Shown here: positions 1 to 10,128 of the stretch, piece after piece | Numbering within the stretch: position 1 is the stretch's first letter | How the letters are laid out: the number at the start of each line of letters is the position of its first letter | Assembly: GCA_016927905.1 (NCBI GenBank) | Contig: JAFGLW010000010.1 | Location: forward strand, 1-64,000 | Length of the DNA: 64,000 nucleotides | Direction: 5' to 3' | Source: a candidate division CSSED10-310 bacterium | GTDB lineage: Bacteria; CSSED10-310; JAFGJC01 | Program-made: the position numbers and the translations under genes | The notes under the pieces: model-generated | Seen by the model: the letters and a program-made list of their open reading frames with translations, nothing else | Database searches by the model: none | What the model was told of the DNA's origin: nothing

Positions 1-359
1 CAATGATGCATCGCTTATATTTCCAGGTCTCTGCTGCATACCATATCTCCGTATACAGTTTGGTTTTCCGGCCTGTCCGGCGGCACTAAGATCGTTTTTG
101 TCCGGAATCGAAACGCCCGGAATCCCTTTACCCTCAACTGGTTGACCTGGGGTGCGGAAGTTGAGTCTATAATTCCAACAAACAAATATCCATTGGATTT
201 CTTCCGGGAACGAATTCTTTTGACTTAAAGGATCAAATATACTATATTAAAATTGATTTATGAATGAAAATAGCGGGGTTTTGAGGAACTTGCGGAATAT
301 TTGATTTATTGCCATAAAACGCGGAAGTGTTTTTTGTGCTTGAATGGGGAGGAAGAGTA
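1..359. other. Gene-free leader at window start
   Basis: No convincing gene is visible. One forward frame stays open from about position 7 to a TAA at 225-227, but it has no ATG and follows a TGA at 4-6. It could be a decayed or unrelated remnant of an upstream gene, which cannot be settled here. The second half (228-300) is AT-rich and holds the probable promoter of the large secreted protein that starts at 360. Confidence 0.5.
220..248 (+). promoter_or_regulatory. Predicted sigma70-type promoter
   Basis: TTGACT at 220-225 and TATATT at 243-248 are separated by 17 bases, inside an AT-rich stretch. This would give a leader of about 105 bases before the ATG at 360. The prediction rests on consensus match only. 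Confidence 0.4.
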
Positions 360-3300
360 ATGAAATCGAAATCCGTATGGGCAGTTATAACGTTTGCAGC
401 CTTGATACTGATGATATCGGGTCCGGCCTGGGCGGGATCTCACGCCACACTGACCGTCAGAGCCGGGAGTGTGAATCCGGCGGCACAGTCGGCGAATCCG
501 GGCGCTGATGCTCTGAAGGCAAAACCGGGGCAGGATGCGCCGGGGGATCCGATCGAGACATTCTCCATAAATTGGGCGAATTTTCCAATCGCGATGTGTT
601 TTTATCCACTTGGCAATTATGTTCAGTTCGCTCATGAAGACACAATCAATACCCCTTCACTGTTCAATGTCGACCGTGACATCCCGCATGCTGTTTTGAA
701 CAGCATCCAGTTTTCGGTCGTCAATCCGGGGTGGCCGATAGAGCTGGATAGTAAAACCGGCGTCGATTACGACTACATGACTGACACGTTCTTCGGTGCC
801 GATTATAACGGGGACCTCTCCAATAGGGACGACTATATCATTGAGTATGACACGACCGGTTTGATAATCAATGCCTGGGAAACCGACGGTGCCGGCAATG
901 ACAGTTCCGACGGATCGGCGGTCGATGAGGTATTGGATATCACGGTGGTTCCCGGAGTTCCGAACCGTTATTTCGTTTCCAGTCTCAGCACGGCAGGCGT
1001 TGTGGAGATTTCACTGGTCCGGGCGGGCATGTGGGTCGATGACACGTGGAGTACGATAACATCGTGGTCTGTCCCGGGCATATCGGCACCCGAAGGCATC
1101 GATTATGATTCGATAAACAATGTGCTGTACATCTCAGATAGAAGCTCGACGACAATCACTGTGACAGACCTGTCAGGCAGTTTCATCGGATCATTCAACT
1201 GCTCGTCGGGCCCCGCAGGTTTCAATACCGGTGTGACCTATATTGAAGGATCCGCTCCCCCGGAAATCTGGGTGGTGAATCCGTTTGATAATCAGTGCGT
1301 ACGCTGTGAAGCGCTGGCACTGGAAACACCCACGCCAGGAACGCCCACCCTCACACCGACACCGATACCACCCACCTGGACTCCCACGGAAACCGCCACA
1401 GATATTCCGACTGAGACACCGACGGAGTTTCCCTCAGAGACACCGACGGAAGGACCCTCTGAAACACCTACGGAAATTCCCACTGATACACCGACCGAGA
1501 TTCCAACTGAAACGCCCACGCCGTATGGCACACCCGGCCAGGATTGCAGCGTGCCGATCACCGTCAGTATTCCGGCGGATCTGCCATACAGCGATCTGAA
1601 CCAGACCAACTGCGGGCTCCTGGATGACTATTACGATACCTGCCTGGGTTATTACGACGGCGGGGAAGACATCATCTACAAGCTGGTCGTAACCGATCAG
1701 ACCGATATCGAAATATCCCTGGATCCAAAGGATTCAGCCTGGACCGGCATCGCTCTGGACGACACCTGCCCGCCGGGTGCTTCCTGCATCTCGGTGAGCA
1801 CAAACTCGGGGGCGTCCCCGCACGGGCTGGAATGCATGCGGCTGGATCCGGGAACCTATTACATCATGATCGACACCTGGCCGTCTCCGGACTGCATTCC
1901 GGATTTCGATCTGACCATCACGGAATGTGAAATTCCGCCCACGCCAACTCCAGCATATTGCTGTGAGACAACAATCGACATCTATCCGTATTTCGAAAAC
2001 CTGGATACCGGTATGGGCGCTTGGCTGAACAATTACCAGGATGATATGGACTGGACCCGGTATTCCGGTTCGACCCCGTCCTCCGATACGGGGCCGGATG
2101 GCGACCATACAACCGGATCGGGGTATTACCTGTATCTCGAGACCAGTGAATATTCACCCGGCGATATCGCCATTCTGGACGGGATCTGTTTTGACCTATC
2201 CACAATGTCCTATCCGGTGTTTTCTTTCTGGTTCCACATGTACGGCGCTACCATGGGCGGACTCGGCGTTCAGGTGTCGGATGACAACTGCCAGAGCTGG
2301 GCCACGGAATGGCAGCTGGAGGGTGATCAGGGGAATGAGTGGCGGTATGCGGAAGTCGATCTGCGATACTACTCCGGAACCGTCGCGGTTCGGTTCATCG
2401 GTGTTCATGGATCCAGCTATACAGGCGACATGGCCATCGACGATATCGGGTTCCGGGAGCGGGATGCGTATTGCATCGAGCTGGACACCCTCTATACCGC
2501 CAAGAAGGGCGGACTGAACAGCGTCGTTGAATATGTTCTCGAAGCGACCAACTGCGGGTACGAGGACGCGACATGGCTGCTGGATTATGACCTCAATAAC
2601 TGGCCGGTCGAACTGACCGACCTGGCCGGAAACCCGATCAGCAGCATCGTTGTGAATTCGGGAGACACCGAATCGTTCCTGGCCAAGGTAACGACTCCCG
2701 ACTGGTCCGGGCATGACAGCGTCGAGATCGGGATCTATCTCGCGGACGATATCGAGGATTCGGTTACCCTGACAACGACTTCTCTTTTGTATTTCGAGCC
2801 TTTCGAAGACGATCCCGCGCCCGGCTGGGTCATCGAAGGCGGCTGGGAATGGGGTGCCGCCACGGCCAGCGCCGGCTGTTCCGGAGGTCAGGATCCCGAT
2901 TACGATTCAACCGGGGAAGGCAATATCCTGGGTTACATGATCGGCGACTGCTACACCAACAGCATGCCATCCACGGAATGGGCGACCAGCCCGGTTCTGG
3001 ATTTCACCGGGATGGTGGACATCCATCTGGTCTTTGACCGGTGGCTGGGTGTTGAGAACAACTCCTGGGATCACACCTATGTCGAAATCAGCACCGACGG
3101 TGTTAACTGGACGATCTTGTGGGAGAACGGTTCGACCAGCATCTATGACGATGCCTGGCTGGACCAGGATTTCGACATATCGATGTACGCCGACGATGAA
3201 CCGGCGGTCCAGATACGGTACGGGATGGGCCCGACCGATTCATCGGTCATCTACTGCGGCTGGAACCTGGATGCGTTCGGATTTACCGGCGGCATTCCGG

Positions 3301-6300
3301 GGTATATCGACGGAACGGTCACCTGGGACGGGACGAATCCCATCGAAAGCGCCGCAGTCAGTGTGGACGGCACGGCGTATTCGACCCATACGCTCGCGGA
3401 CGGAACCTACAACCTGACCGTTCTGCCGGGAACGTATGACATGACCGTCACGGCGACCGGGTTCAACGACGGACATGCGGCGGGTGTGGTGGTCCAGGAA
3501 TCCCTGATCACCACCGTCGATTTCGATCTGACCTATCCCGATATTGAAGTTCACCCGCATGCTTTCTCAGTCGAACTGGAATATGGCGAAACCACGCAGG
3601 AAACCTTGGTTGTCGGCAATGTCGGCACCGGAGATCTGGAGTTTTCACTGACTTTTCAGGATACGACCGGATTCGATCTGCCGGCTGATTTCATCAAGAA
3701 GATCGAAGTCGCACAGGTGGATAGCGCTCGGATCCGCCCGGCGGTTCCGGCGGTTGATACAGCGGATGTGTCGCCCTTCGCCGGTGTGTTTCCACCCGGT
3801 CTGATACCGGGGGCGAACGACACCTGGGATATCCTGTATGATCTCGATATTCAAAACCTCACAGCCGATGACCGGTTACTTGCTGTGGAAGCCGCATTCG
3901 GGAGCCTGTGGGTGACCGGTGCGGCTGGCAGCCAGAGTGCTCCGCCCAATTACCTTTACGAAATATCCCTGGACGGATCGACTCTGATCAACACTTTTGA
4001 ACAGGCGGCTTCGGCCGCCAGCGACTGGGGTTACCGGGATCTGGCATCCGACGGCACATACCTTTACACGGGTTGCGGAAGCAGCTTTTACCAGATCGAT
4101 CCAACCGACGGTTCGGTACAGGCGGAAGTGGTGCATTCTCTGGGAATCGTCATCCGGGCTCTGGCATACATTCCGGATAGTGACACATTCATCACTGCCG
4201 ATTTCGACAGCGACATCATCGAGTTTTCGTTTAACGGTTCCACCGTGTCCGAAATCAGAAGGTTCAATTTCGGACTGGAAGGTCAGTACGGCATGGCCTA
4301 TGACACTTTTTCCTCCGGCGGTCCGTTCCTGTGGATTCACGATCAGACAATCAGTTCGACCCCGGCGTGCCATCTATACCAGGCGGATATCTCCATTCCG
4401 GGATCGGAAATACTGACCGGTGTCAATTACAATGTTCCTTACATGGGTTCGAATACCGGCGACCAGCTGGCGGGTGGCTTGTTTATTTCAACAAACTGGG
4501 TTCCCGGCAAGATCGTGATCGGCGGAATGGTCCAGGGAACAAACGATCGGGTGTTCGGTCTGGAGTGGGCGGATTGGGCTACCTGGTGCAGGTTCCAGCC
4601 CGTCGAGGGTGTCGTCCCGCCGCCTCCCGATCAGAACATGATCGAAATCACCGTCACTTTCGATTCGAATGAGGTCGAAATGCCGGGTGAATACCATGGT
4701 AATATCATAATCGAGAGTAATGACGGTGACGAAAATCCGCTGCCGGTTCCGGTCACCATGCTGGTCACCGGCGGGGGAGACCTTCTGGGCACGGTGTATG
4801 ACGACGGACGCGGGGTTGTTTCAGGTGCCGAGGTCACCGTCGTGGAGCTGGCGATGTCCCGGACAACAAACGATGAGGGGCAATACGAATTCCGGCAGAT
4901 CTTTCCGGGTGATTACCACGTGACCTGCACGGCAGACGGATACAACGACGCCGATCCGGAATTTGTCACCGTCGCCGTCAATGAACAGACTGTCCTGGAT
5001 TTTCACCTGACCTACCCTGAAATCGGTGTCATGCCGCCATTTACCGGCAATACCCAGTCTCCCGATACAGTGGAAACCGATGATGATGCAGTAACCATCA
5101 CCAATCTTGGCACCGGACCACTCACGTGGAGTTCCAGCGTCACGTACCTGGAGGCTTTGGGGGATGACAACCGGAATGCCACGCTGCTGCTGGTTACGCC
5201 GGATGTGGCGGGTTCCGGAGACATTTCCCTTCTGACCGATATACTGGATGGTTTCACCGATGTAACATGGACGTTGTGGGACGGGATGTCGGGCACCCCC
5301 ACTCTAACCGATATGCAGATGTACGATATCGTATTTGTTGGCAATGACATTTTATGGAGTTCCTCGGCCATCGATCCAGTCACGCTATCCAACAACCTGG
5401 CCGATTACATCGATTCGGGGGGTGGGGTGATCGCATCGAACTTTGTCTGGAGTTACGACAGCTGGGGATTGCTGAGCGGTCGGTTTATGACCGAGGATTA
5501 CAGCCCGTTTGAAATAGCATCCACCGATTACTGGGATCCGGATTCACTCGGAGCAAACGATCCGACGCATCCGCTGATGCAGGGCATCACCGATATCACC
5601 GACAACTTCGGGCAACAGGACATGGCATTAAGCTCCAATGGCACTTGGGTAGCCAGCTGGAACATCACCGGCGAAAACATGATTGCAGTCTCGCCCCATT
5701 GTGTCGGGATCAATCAGGAGTTGTTCCACAATGCGGATTTCGGGGGAGATGTCGATACGCTGCTTCACAACGCAATTCTCTACTTGTCCGGTTCCCAGGA
5801 TGGCTGGTTATCCACGAACCCGTCGGAGGGTATCGTTCAAGGCGGGGAAACCCAGATGCTGGATCTGATCTATAATTCTAACGGGCTGGAAATTGGCGAA
5901 TATATGGCCGAACTCCATATTTTGAGCGATGACGGCGACGAACCCGATCTGTTTGTCCAGGTCATGCTTCGCGTTTTGGAAGTGACACCCACTCCGACCG
6001 AGGTTCCGCCCACCACCACTCCGACCGAAGTTCCGCCCACCACCACTCCGACCGAGGTTCCACCCACCAATACTCCGGTTCCGCCCACCACCACTCCGAC
6101 CGAGGTTCCACCCACCACCACTCCGTCTCCATTGCCTACCAATACACCGATGCTGCCGACTGAAACGCCGCCGCCCCCGCCGACTGATACGCCCGTTCCA
6201 CCCACCGAAACTCCCGGATGCGATGAAATGGGTGCGGACATCCATATGCCGTCCAACTACTTCATGCCTGGAGACATTTGCCTGGTCGATCTGCATCTGT

Positions 6301-6578
6301 GCAACACGGAGGATTCCATGATGACGGATATCCCCGTGTTCCTTGCCCTAGACATATATGGTAATTACTGGTTCTGGCCTTCCTGGTCAGTCCTGCCGGA
6401 TTGGGCCGTATTGGATATTCAATCGGGATTGACAGTTATTCACGCCATAACGGAATTTAATTGGCCCTACTATCAGCAGCAAGCTTCCGGTATCCTGTTC
6501 TACGCCGCCATGCTGAATCAGGAAATGAGTGAACTCATCGGCGCGATGGGCATGTTCGAATTCGGCTGGGGATACTGA
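360..6578 (+). CDS. Giant secreted multidomain beta-rich protein with Pro/Thr linkers
   Basis: The start is ATG 360, because GGGGAGGAAGAG lies just upstream and a signal peptide follows (MKSKSVW..., hydrophobic core, cleavage near AWA-GS). An in-frame ATG at 327 has no such context. The product has about 2,072 residues. Visible order: beta-propeller-like region (about 50-310), Thr/Pro/Glu linker (about 320-390), PPC-like domain (about 395-525), MAM/immune-inhibitor-like jelly rolls (about 540-980), carboxypeptidase regulatory-like domain (about 981-1061), abnormal-spindle/BACON-like segment, second propeller, second regulatory-like domain (about 1474-1555), GATase1-like segment, BACON-like segment, second PT linker (about 1876-1951) and a C-terminal domain of about 115 residues containing YWFWPSWS. 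No catalytic centre was identified. It is probably a surface or extracellular adhesive or binding protein. The C-terminal domain is shared with the proteins at 6655-9675, 26620-28032 and 28240-29337. Confidence 0.85.
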   Translation: MKSKSVWAVITFAALILMISGPAWAGSHATLTVRAGSVNPAAQSANPGADALKAKPGQDAPGDPIETFSINWANFPIAMCFYPLGNYVQFAHEDTINTPSLFNVDRDIPHAVLNSIQFSVVNPGWPIELDSKTGVDYDYMTDTFFGADYNGDLSNRDDYIIEYDTTGLIINAWETDGAGNDSSDGSAVDEVLDITVVPGVPNRYFVSSLSTAGVVEISLVRAGMWVDDTWSTITSWSVPGISAPEGIDYDSINNVLYISDRSSTTITVTDLSGSFIGSFNCSSGPAGFNTGVTYIEGSAPPEIWVVNPFDNQCVRCEALALETPTPGTPTLTPTPIPPTWTPTETATDIPTETPTEFPSETPTEGPSETPTEIPTDTPTEIPTETPTPYGTPGQDCSVPITVSIPADLPYSDLNQTNCGLLDDYYDTCLGYYDGGEDIIYKLVVTDQTDIEISLDPKDSAWTGIALDDTCPPGASCISVSTNSGASPHGLECMRLDPGTYYIMIDTWPSPDCIPDFDLTITECEIPPTPTPAYCCETTIDIYPYFENLDTGMGAWLNNYQDDMDWTRYSGSTPSSDTGPDGDHTTGSGYYLYLETSEYSPGDIAILDGICFDLSTMSYPVFSFWFHMYGATMGGLGVQVSDDNCQSWATEWQLEGDQGNEWRYAEVDLRYYSGTVAVRFIGVHGSSYTGDMAIDDIGFRERDAYCIELDTLYTAKKGGLNSVVEYVLEATNCGYEDATWLLDYDLNNWPVELTDLAGNPISSIVVNSGDTESFLAKVTTPDWSGHDSVEIGIYLADDIEDSVTLTTTSLLYFEPFEDDPAPGWVIEGGWEWGAATASAGCSGGQDPDYDSTGEGNILGYMIGDCYTNSMPSTEWATSPVLDFTGMVDIHLVFDRWLGVENNSWDHTYVEISTDGVNWTILWENGSTSIYDDAWLDQDFDISMYADDEPAVQIRYGMGPTDSSVIYCGWNLDAFGFTGGIPGYIDGTVTWDGTNPIESAAVSVDGTAYSTHTLADGTYNLTVLPGTYDMTVTATGFNDGHAAGVVVQESLITTVDFDLTYPDIEVHPHAFSVELEYGETTQETLVVGNVGTGDLEFSLTFQDTTGFDLPADFIKKIEVAQVDSARIRPAVPAVDTADVSPFAGVFPPGLIPGANDTWDILYDLDIQNLTADDRLLAVEAAFGSLWVTGAAGSQSAPPNYLYEISLDGSTLINTFEQAASAASDWGYRDLASDGTYLYTGCGSSFYQIDPTDGSVQAEVVHSLGIVIRALAYIPDSDTFITADFDSDIIEFSFNGSTVSEIRRFNFGLEGQYGMAYDTFSSGGPFLWIHDQTISSTPACHLYQADISIPGSEILTGVNYNVPYMGSNTGDQLAGGLFISTNWVPGKIVIGGMVQGTNDRVFGLEWADWATWCRFQPVEGVVPPPPDQNMIEITVTFDSNEVEMPGEYHGNIIIESNDGDENPLPVPVTMLVTGGGDLLGTVYDDGRGVVSGAEVTVVELAMSRTTNDEGQYEFRQIFPGDYHVTCTADGYNDADPEFVTVAVNEQTVLDFHLTYPEIGVMPPFTGNTQSPDTVETDDDAVTITNLGTGPLTWSSSVTYLEALGDDNRNATLLLVTPDVAGSGDISLLTDILDGFTDVTWTLWDGMSGTPTLTDMQMYDIVFVGNDILWSSSAIDPVTLSNNLADYIDSGGGVIASNFVWSYDSWGLLSGRFMTEDYSPFEIASTDYWDPDSLGANDPTHPLMQGITDITDNFGQQDMALSSNGTWVASWNITGENMIAVSPHCVGINQELFHNADFGGDVDTLLHNAILYLSGSQDGWLSTNPSEGIVQGGETQMLDLIYNSNGLEIGEYMAELHILSDDGDEPDLFVQVMLRVLEVTPTPTEVPPTTTPTEVPPTTTPTEVPPTNTPVPPTTTPTEVPPTTTPSPLPTNTPMLPTETPPPPPTDTPVPPTETPGCDEMGADIHMPSNYFMPGDICLVDLHLCNTEDSMMTDIPVFLALDIYGNYWFWPSWSVLPDWAVLDIQSGLTVIHAITEFNWPYYQQQASGILFYAAMLNQEMSELIGAMGMFEFGWGY
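5991..6119 (+). repeat. 27-bp tandem repeat encoding Pro/Thr linker
   Basis: Four full 27-base units, each beginning ACTCCGACCGA, and one 21-base unit follow each other (5991-6017, 6018-6044, 6045-6071, 6072-6092, 6093-6119). They encode repeats of the type TPTEVPPTT. The near identity at DNA level suggests recent duplication by slippage, so copy number may vary between strains. Confidence 0.8.
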
Positions 6579-6620
6579 CACCGTCCGGTTGTCTCCGGAT
6601 AACCGGATCGATTGAATCCA

Positions 6621-6653
6621 CCGGGTGGATCGGTAAATCCGCCCGGTTTTTTT
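6621..6653 (+). terminator. Rho-independent terminator
   Basis: The stem CCGGGTGGAT (6621-6630) pairs with ATCCGCCCGG (6637-6646) with one G-U pair and a six-base loop, then runs into seven T residues. It lies 43 bases after the stop codon of the giant secreted protein. There is no T-run for the opposite strand, so it should end only forward transcripts. Confidence 0.8.
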
Positions 6654-6654
6654 A

Positions 6655-9600
6655 TTATTTTGCGTCGTAGGCGAAACTGCAGAACGAATAATCACATGCC
6701 AGTTCGGCTGTTTCCGGTTTCAACAGGGCAGCCCAGAAAATCAGTCCGGAAGCCGAACCCGTGTTCCCTGGCCAGATGAATTCCAGGATGGTCTGCACCA
6801 TGGTTTCAGATCCAGGGATGTTTACCGGCTGCCAGTCAATCCCTTCGCTCCAGCCGGGCCAGAACCAGTACTGGCCGAACACGTCCAACAAAATGTACTC
6901 ATCCAGCAGAATGGTTGGACCGCCGTTTTGGATTGTATTCGTCAACCGGAACAAATCGCCTGTGCGGTACAGGTCCTGATTCGTTTGGATGGTGAGAACC
7001 AGATGAGGTGGTCCCGGGGGTGTGGCGGTGGAGGTGGGATAACCGGGTGTATCGGTGGATTCGGGGGTCGGAGATTGACTGCCGGAAGTCGGTGTGACAG
7101 TTGGAATTGCCGTGTTGTCCGGAGTTGGTGTGATGGAAGGTAAAACAGTGTAGGTGGTCGGCGGCGTATTGGTCGGCGGCACTGTGGGTGATCCAGGTGG
7201 TGAAGTGGAAGTAGGCGATGCAGGAGTGTGGGTGGGTCCGGTGGGTGTCGAGGACGGTGATACGGGCGTATCGGTGGGCGGTGGTTGTGTGACCGTGGGC
7301 GATGTTCCGGCAGTCGGAGTGGGATCCGGTGTGGTCGGCAGCGTGATCAGATCCGAATAAATATCCGAATCGCCTTCACGGTCCGTACACCAGACCGTTC
7401 GTGCAGTGTCGGAACCGGACTGGATCAAGTCCATGTATTGGTCCCGGCCGCTGGAGTTTTCCAGGATTTGAATCGACCAGGTTCCCTCAGGCTGGCGAAC
7501 CGCAAGCTTCAGAATCTGATCGTTTCCACGCGTGTAAAAACCGATCACCGGCGAATCGGAATTCACTAAAATCCGCGGATGCAGTTCCAGGTCCGGCGTT
7601 TCGGTGATGAGTTCGGGGGTGCCCCATCCGGTACCGTCAAAATGAACTGCCGCCAGATCGCTGTTGCCGGACAGGTCGGTCAGATATGCAATCCATCGCC
7701 GGTCTCCGATTGCCGCGATGGAAGAATCGGTATCGTTAGTGTCCTGGGAGGAGACATATTCGGGAGAACTCCAGGATCCGTCGAATCGCCTGAAGACGAC
7801 ATCCCATTTACCCCGCTCCCGGGAGGTATATGTCAGGAGCAGGTTGCCGTCATCATTACAAATCAGCTGCGGATCAACGTCATCACAGTCTGTCACCGTG
7901 ATGGACTGCGGAGTGGACCAGGTGGAGCCGGTTCCCTGAGACCAGTACAGATCGGCATCCAGATCCCGCCAACTCTGCCACACCACGTGCATGGTTCCAT
8001 CTCGTTCCGCCGCGGCGGGCTGAACGTCGTACCCGATCTCGGACTGGATGACCTGGGGTGTGGTCCAGGACGTGCCGGTCCAGCGTGCGCAATAGATATC
8101 GTAATTGTATATGGCATAGGTAAACCGGGCGAAAAATATCCAGATGTCGCCGTTGCTCCGGTATAGCAGGGCGGGATTGACTTCCCAATATTCGTAAGGA
8201 TACACCTGAACCTGGCCGCTCCAGCCGGAACCGTCGTGGAAATTCGTACAGATGCTCGATCGGCCGTCAATACCACTCATCCAGGCGCACATGACTGTTT
8301 CGGATTGCGTGCCAAGCAGCACTGGATTACCGTCGGAGTAGGCACATGAAGATATTGACGCACCCCGACCCGGATCCGTTCGAGCGTTATCCGGATTTTC
8401 CGGGTGACGCTCTCCGATGGATCGATCGGATTGATTGACCTGGAGTGTCGGGTCGCCCAGGACCGACATTCCGTAAAACCATGACCTTTCCGAATAGCTG
8501 AATCCGCCCGAAGCCTGTGCCTGGAACCATTCCAGAAAAGCCCGGCCGAAACAATCACCGGATCCGAGAGGTCCGTAGAAATCCTGAAACTCAAGCATAC
8601 TGCCGGTCTTGGTGCTGCCCACCACTGCCAATCCGTAATCGTCCTGGAAAATATAGTAGTTGCCGATGTTGTCCAGTTCGACGAACCGTGTGTTGGAACA
8701 GGCGAACAGATTATAGAAAAAGGCATGGGGTTCCATCATGTCCAGATCGTAGTTGAAAAAGCAGCCGCCATAACCGCTGCCTATCCGGAAAGTGTGAGCC
8801 CACGGGCAGGAATGCGCCATCAGATGTATGAATTCGTAACCGGTCTGAAGCTGATTCCGGTAGTTGGGTGCGGTTGTTTCATTGCTGGAGTTGATGGTGG
8901 TTACATTGTCGTAAACCAAGGTCAGACTGGAGCTGCCGTAACCGGACCAATCGTCGTCGACGAATGCCAGCCCGCGTTTCGGCACCGACAATGCGCCGGT
9001 CCGGTAAGCATGATTTTTCTGGAAATAATTCTGTAGCAGCGTGATTTCACTCGATCTGAGATAAGATGATGCGTCGATCCGCCCAATCCATATTTCGGGG
9101 GAAACGTTGCCGGAATGAGCGTCCCAGAGTCCATCGCCATCCGAATCGCTCCAGGTGCCGTCCAGATCCATAAAATAGAGATCGATCGGAAACTCCTCGT
9201 CGTCCATCTCGTACCATGCCACCGGTGATTCCCCGATCAGAACCGCTCCCACCAGCCCTTCGCCGGTCAAACCCTGCAGAGCAGTTTTCAATCCTGCGGC
9301 GGTCAATCCGCTGAATTCGATCAGGTCGGTGTCGTACCCGTCCCCGGTCAGGTCGGCAATATAGCCGTCGAGGGAATCCTGGAGACTTCCGGATATATTC
9401 TGGTTCACGAACAGGGCGACATAGGGGTAGGTATCTTGTCGCGTCCGGCAGGCCGAATCCGGAGCAGGATGAAAAACCGAACGGTGAATCCGGATCGGTT
9501 CCGGTTGACCGGTCCGGATCAGATAATCCATCCGGCTGATCGGCAGCCGGCCGAATGGATCCGTATACTGGAGTTTGACAGCGGTATCCACCTCATTCTG

Positions 9601-9675
9601 AGCGGATGAATAATTGATGGTGCCCGCCAGAATCAGGCAGATCGTTAATGCAAGCCAGATTTCCGTTCGCTTCAT
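6655..9675 (-). CDS. Secreted C25 (gingipain)-like cysteine peptidase with beta-propeller and shared C-terminal domain
   Basis: The 1,006-residue product starts at ATG 9675 behind AGGGGA and has a signal peptide (cleavage near SSA-Q). Residues about 84-400 resemble peptidase family C25: a Rossmann-like region, a candidate catalytic His288 in the context LMAHSCPW, and Cys326 in NLFACSNTRF, matching the His/Cys order of gingipains. Residues about 430-770 form WD/sialidase-like blades. A Pro/Thr/Ser linker spans about 776-886. The last 120 residues are the shared domain with the signature YWFWPGWS. Family C25 enzymes are extracellular endopeptidases, often exported by type IX secretion, but this C-terminus does not look like the usual type IX tail. 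Peptidase assignment is moderately sure; cleavage specificity is unknown. Confidence 0.75.
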   Translation of the reverse strand: MKRTEIWLALTICLILAGTINYSSAQNEVDTAVKLQYTDPFGRLPISRMDYLIRTGQPEPIRIHRSVFHPAPDSACRTRQDTYPYVALFVNQNISGSLQDSLDGYIADLTGDGYDTDLIEFSGLTAAGLKTALQGLTGEGLVGAVLIGESPVAWYEMDDEEFPIDLYFMDLDGTWSDSDGDGLWDAHSGNVSPEIWIGRIDASSYLRSSEITLLQNYFQKNHAYRTGALSVPKRGLAFVDDDWSGYGSSSLTLVYDNVTTINSSNETTAPNYRNQLQTGYEFIHLMAHSCPWAHTFRIGSGYGGCFFNYDLDMMEPHAFFYNLFACSNTRFVELDNIGNYYIFQDDYGLAVVGSTKTGSMLEFQDFYGPLGSGDCFGRAFLEWFQAQASGGFSYSERSWFYGMSVLGDPTLQVNQSDRSIGERHPENPDNARTDPGRGASISSCAYSDGNPVLLGTQSETVMCAWMSGIDGRSSICTNFHDGSGWSGQVQVYPYEYWEVNPALLYRSNGDIWIFFARFTYAIYNYDIYCARWTGTSWTTPQVIQSEIGYDVQPAAAERDGTMHVVWQSWRDLDADLYWSQGTGSTWSTPQSITVTDCDDVDPQLICNDDGNLLLTYTSRERGKWDVVFRRFDGSWSSPEYVSSQDTNDTDSSIAAIGDRRWIAYLTDLSGNSDLAAVHFDGTGWGTPELITETPDLELHPRILVNSDSPVIGFYTRGNDQILKLAVRQPEGTWSIQILENSSGRDQYMDLIQSGSDTARTVWCTDREGDSDIYSDLITLPTTPDPTPTAGTSPTVTQPPPTDTPVSPSSTPTGPTHTPASPTSTSPPGSPTVPPTNTPPTTYTVLPSITPTPDNTAIPTVTPTSGSQSPTPESTDTPGYPTSTATPPGPPHLVLTIQTNQDLYRTGDLFRLTNTIQNGGPTILLDEYILLDVFGQYWFWPGWSEGIDWQPVNIPGSETMVQTILEFIWPGNTGSASGLIFWAALLKPETAELACDYSFCSFAYDAK

Positions 9676-10128
9676 AATCCCCTACCGTTCCGATTCAGGT
9701 TTCACGTTCATAATAATACTCCTGCAGTTTATTTTATGCCAATCCGTTCGGTTAATTTCGATCGATATATATGGATGAGGACCGGAAATTCTGGACGGGT
9801 CGGTTTGGAATCGCCCTGTGCGATGGTTCCGGGCCGCGCCGGTAAAAATGTTTGGATTGATTTTCTAATTTTGTTGAAAGATAATAAAAATATGGCGTTC
9901 AAATCAATTTTTTCCCGATATAATTTCGATCCGGCGAATCGGATTCACGAACGTATTTCAGATATAATTATTTAAGGTTTTCCCTGCCGGGATGGAATGG
10001 TCAGATACCAGTCTTCCCGGAACGGGTATTATGCCTTGCGAGGTTGACGTTGAAAACAACTTGCTGATAGATTCATCCAATTGCCGGGATGCCCGGCGGA
10101 GTTTTGACTCTTTTGATGGAGACAGACC
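9676..10128. other. Intergenic region between divergent genes
   Basis: This 453-base gap separates the C25-like gene from ileS. It is AT-rich at 9840-9975 and contains two TATAAT hexamers (9919-9924, 9963-9968) without good -35 partners. A 79-codon open frame at 9736-9975 has no recognisable features and is probably chance. I saw no T-box-like stem or specifier region ahead of ileS. Confidence 0.5.

Noticed and set aside
7..227. 73-codon open frame at the window start
   Set aside because: It lacks an ATG or ribosome site and follows a stop codon at 4-6. It has no recognisable similarity, so I kept it only as a remark.
1292..1609. Gly/Val-rich antisense frame opposite the first Pro/Thr linker
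   Set aside because: It is the reverse reading of the Pro/Thr repeat codons and has no ribosome site.
5808..6296. Gly/Arg-rich and Gly/Val-rich antisense frames opposite the second Pro/Thr linker
   Set aside because: Produced by the 27-base repeats read backwards; the sense gene is clearly real.
9736..9975. 79-residue open frame between the C25-like gene and ileS
   Set aside because: No ribosome site, no recognisable domain and unusual composition in an AT-rich gap; probably chance.
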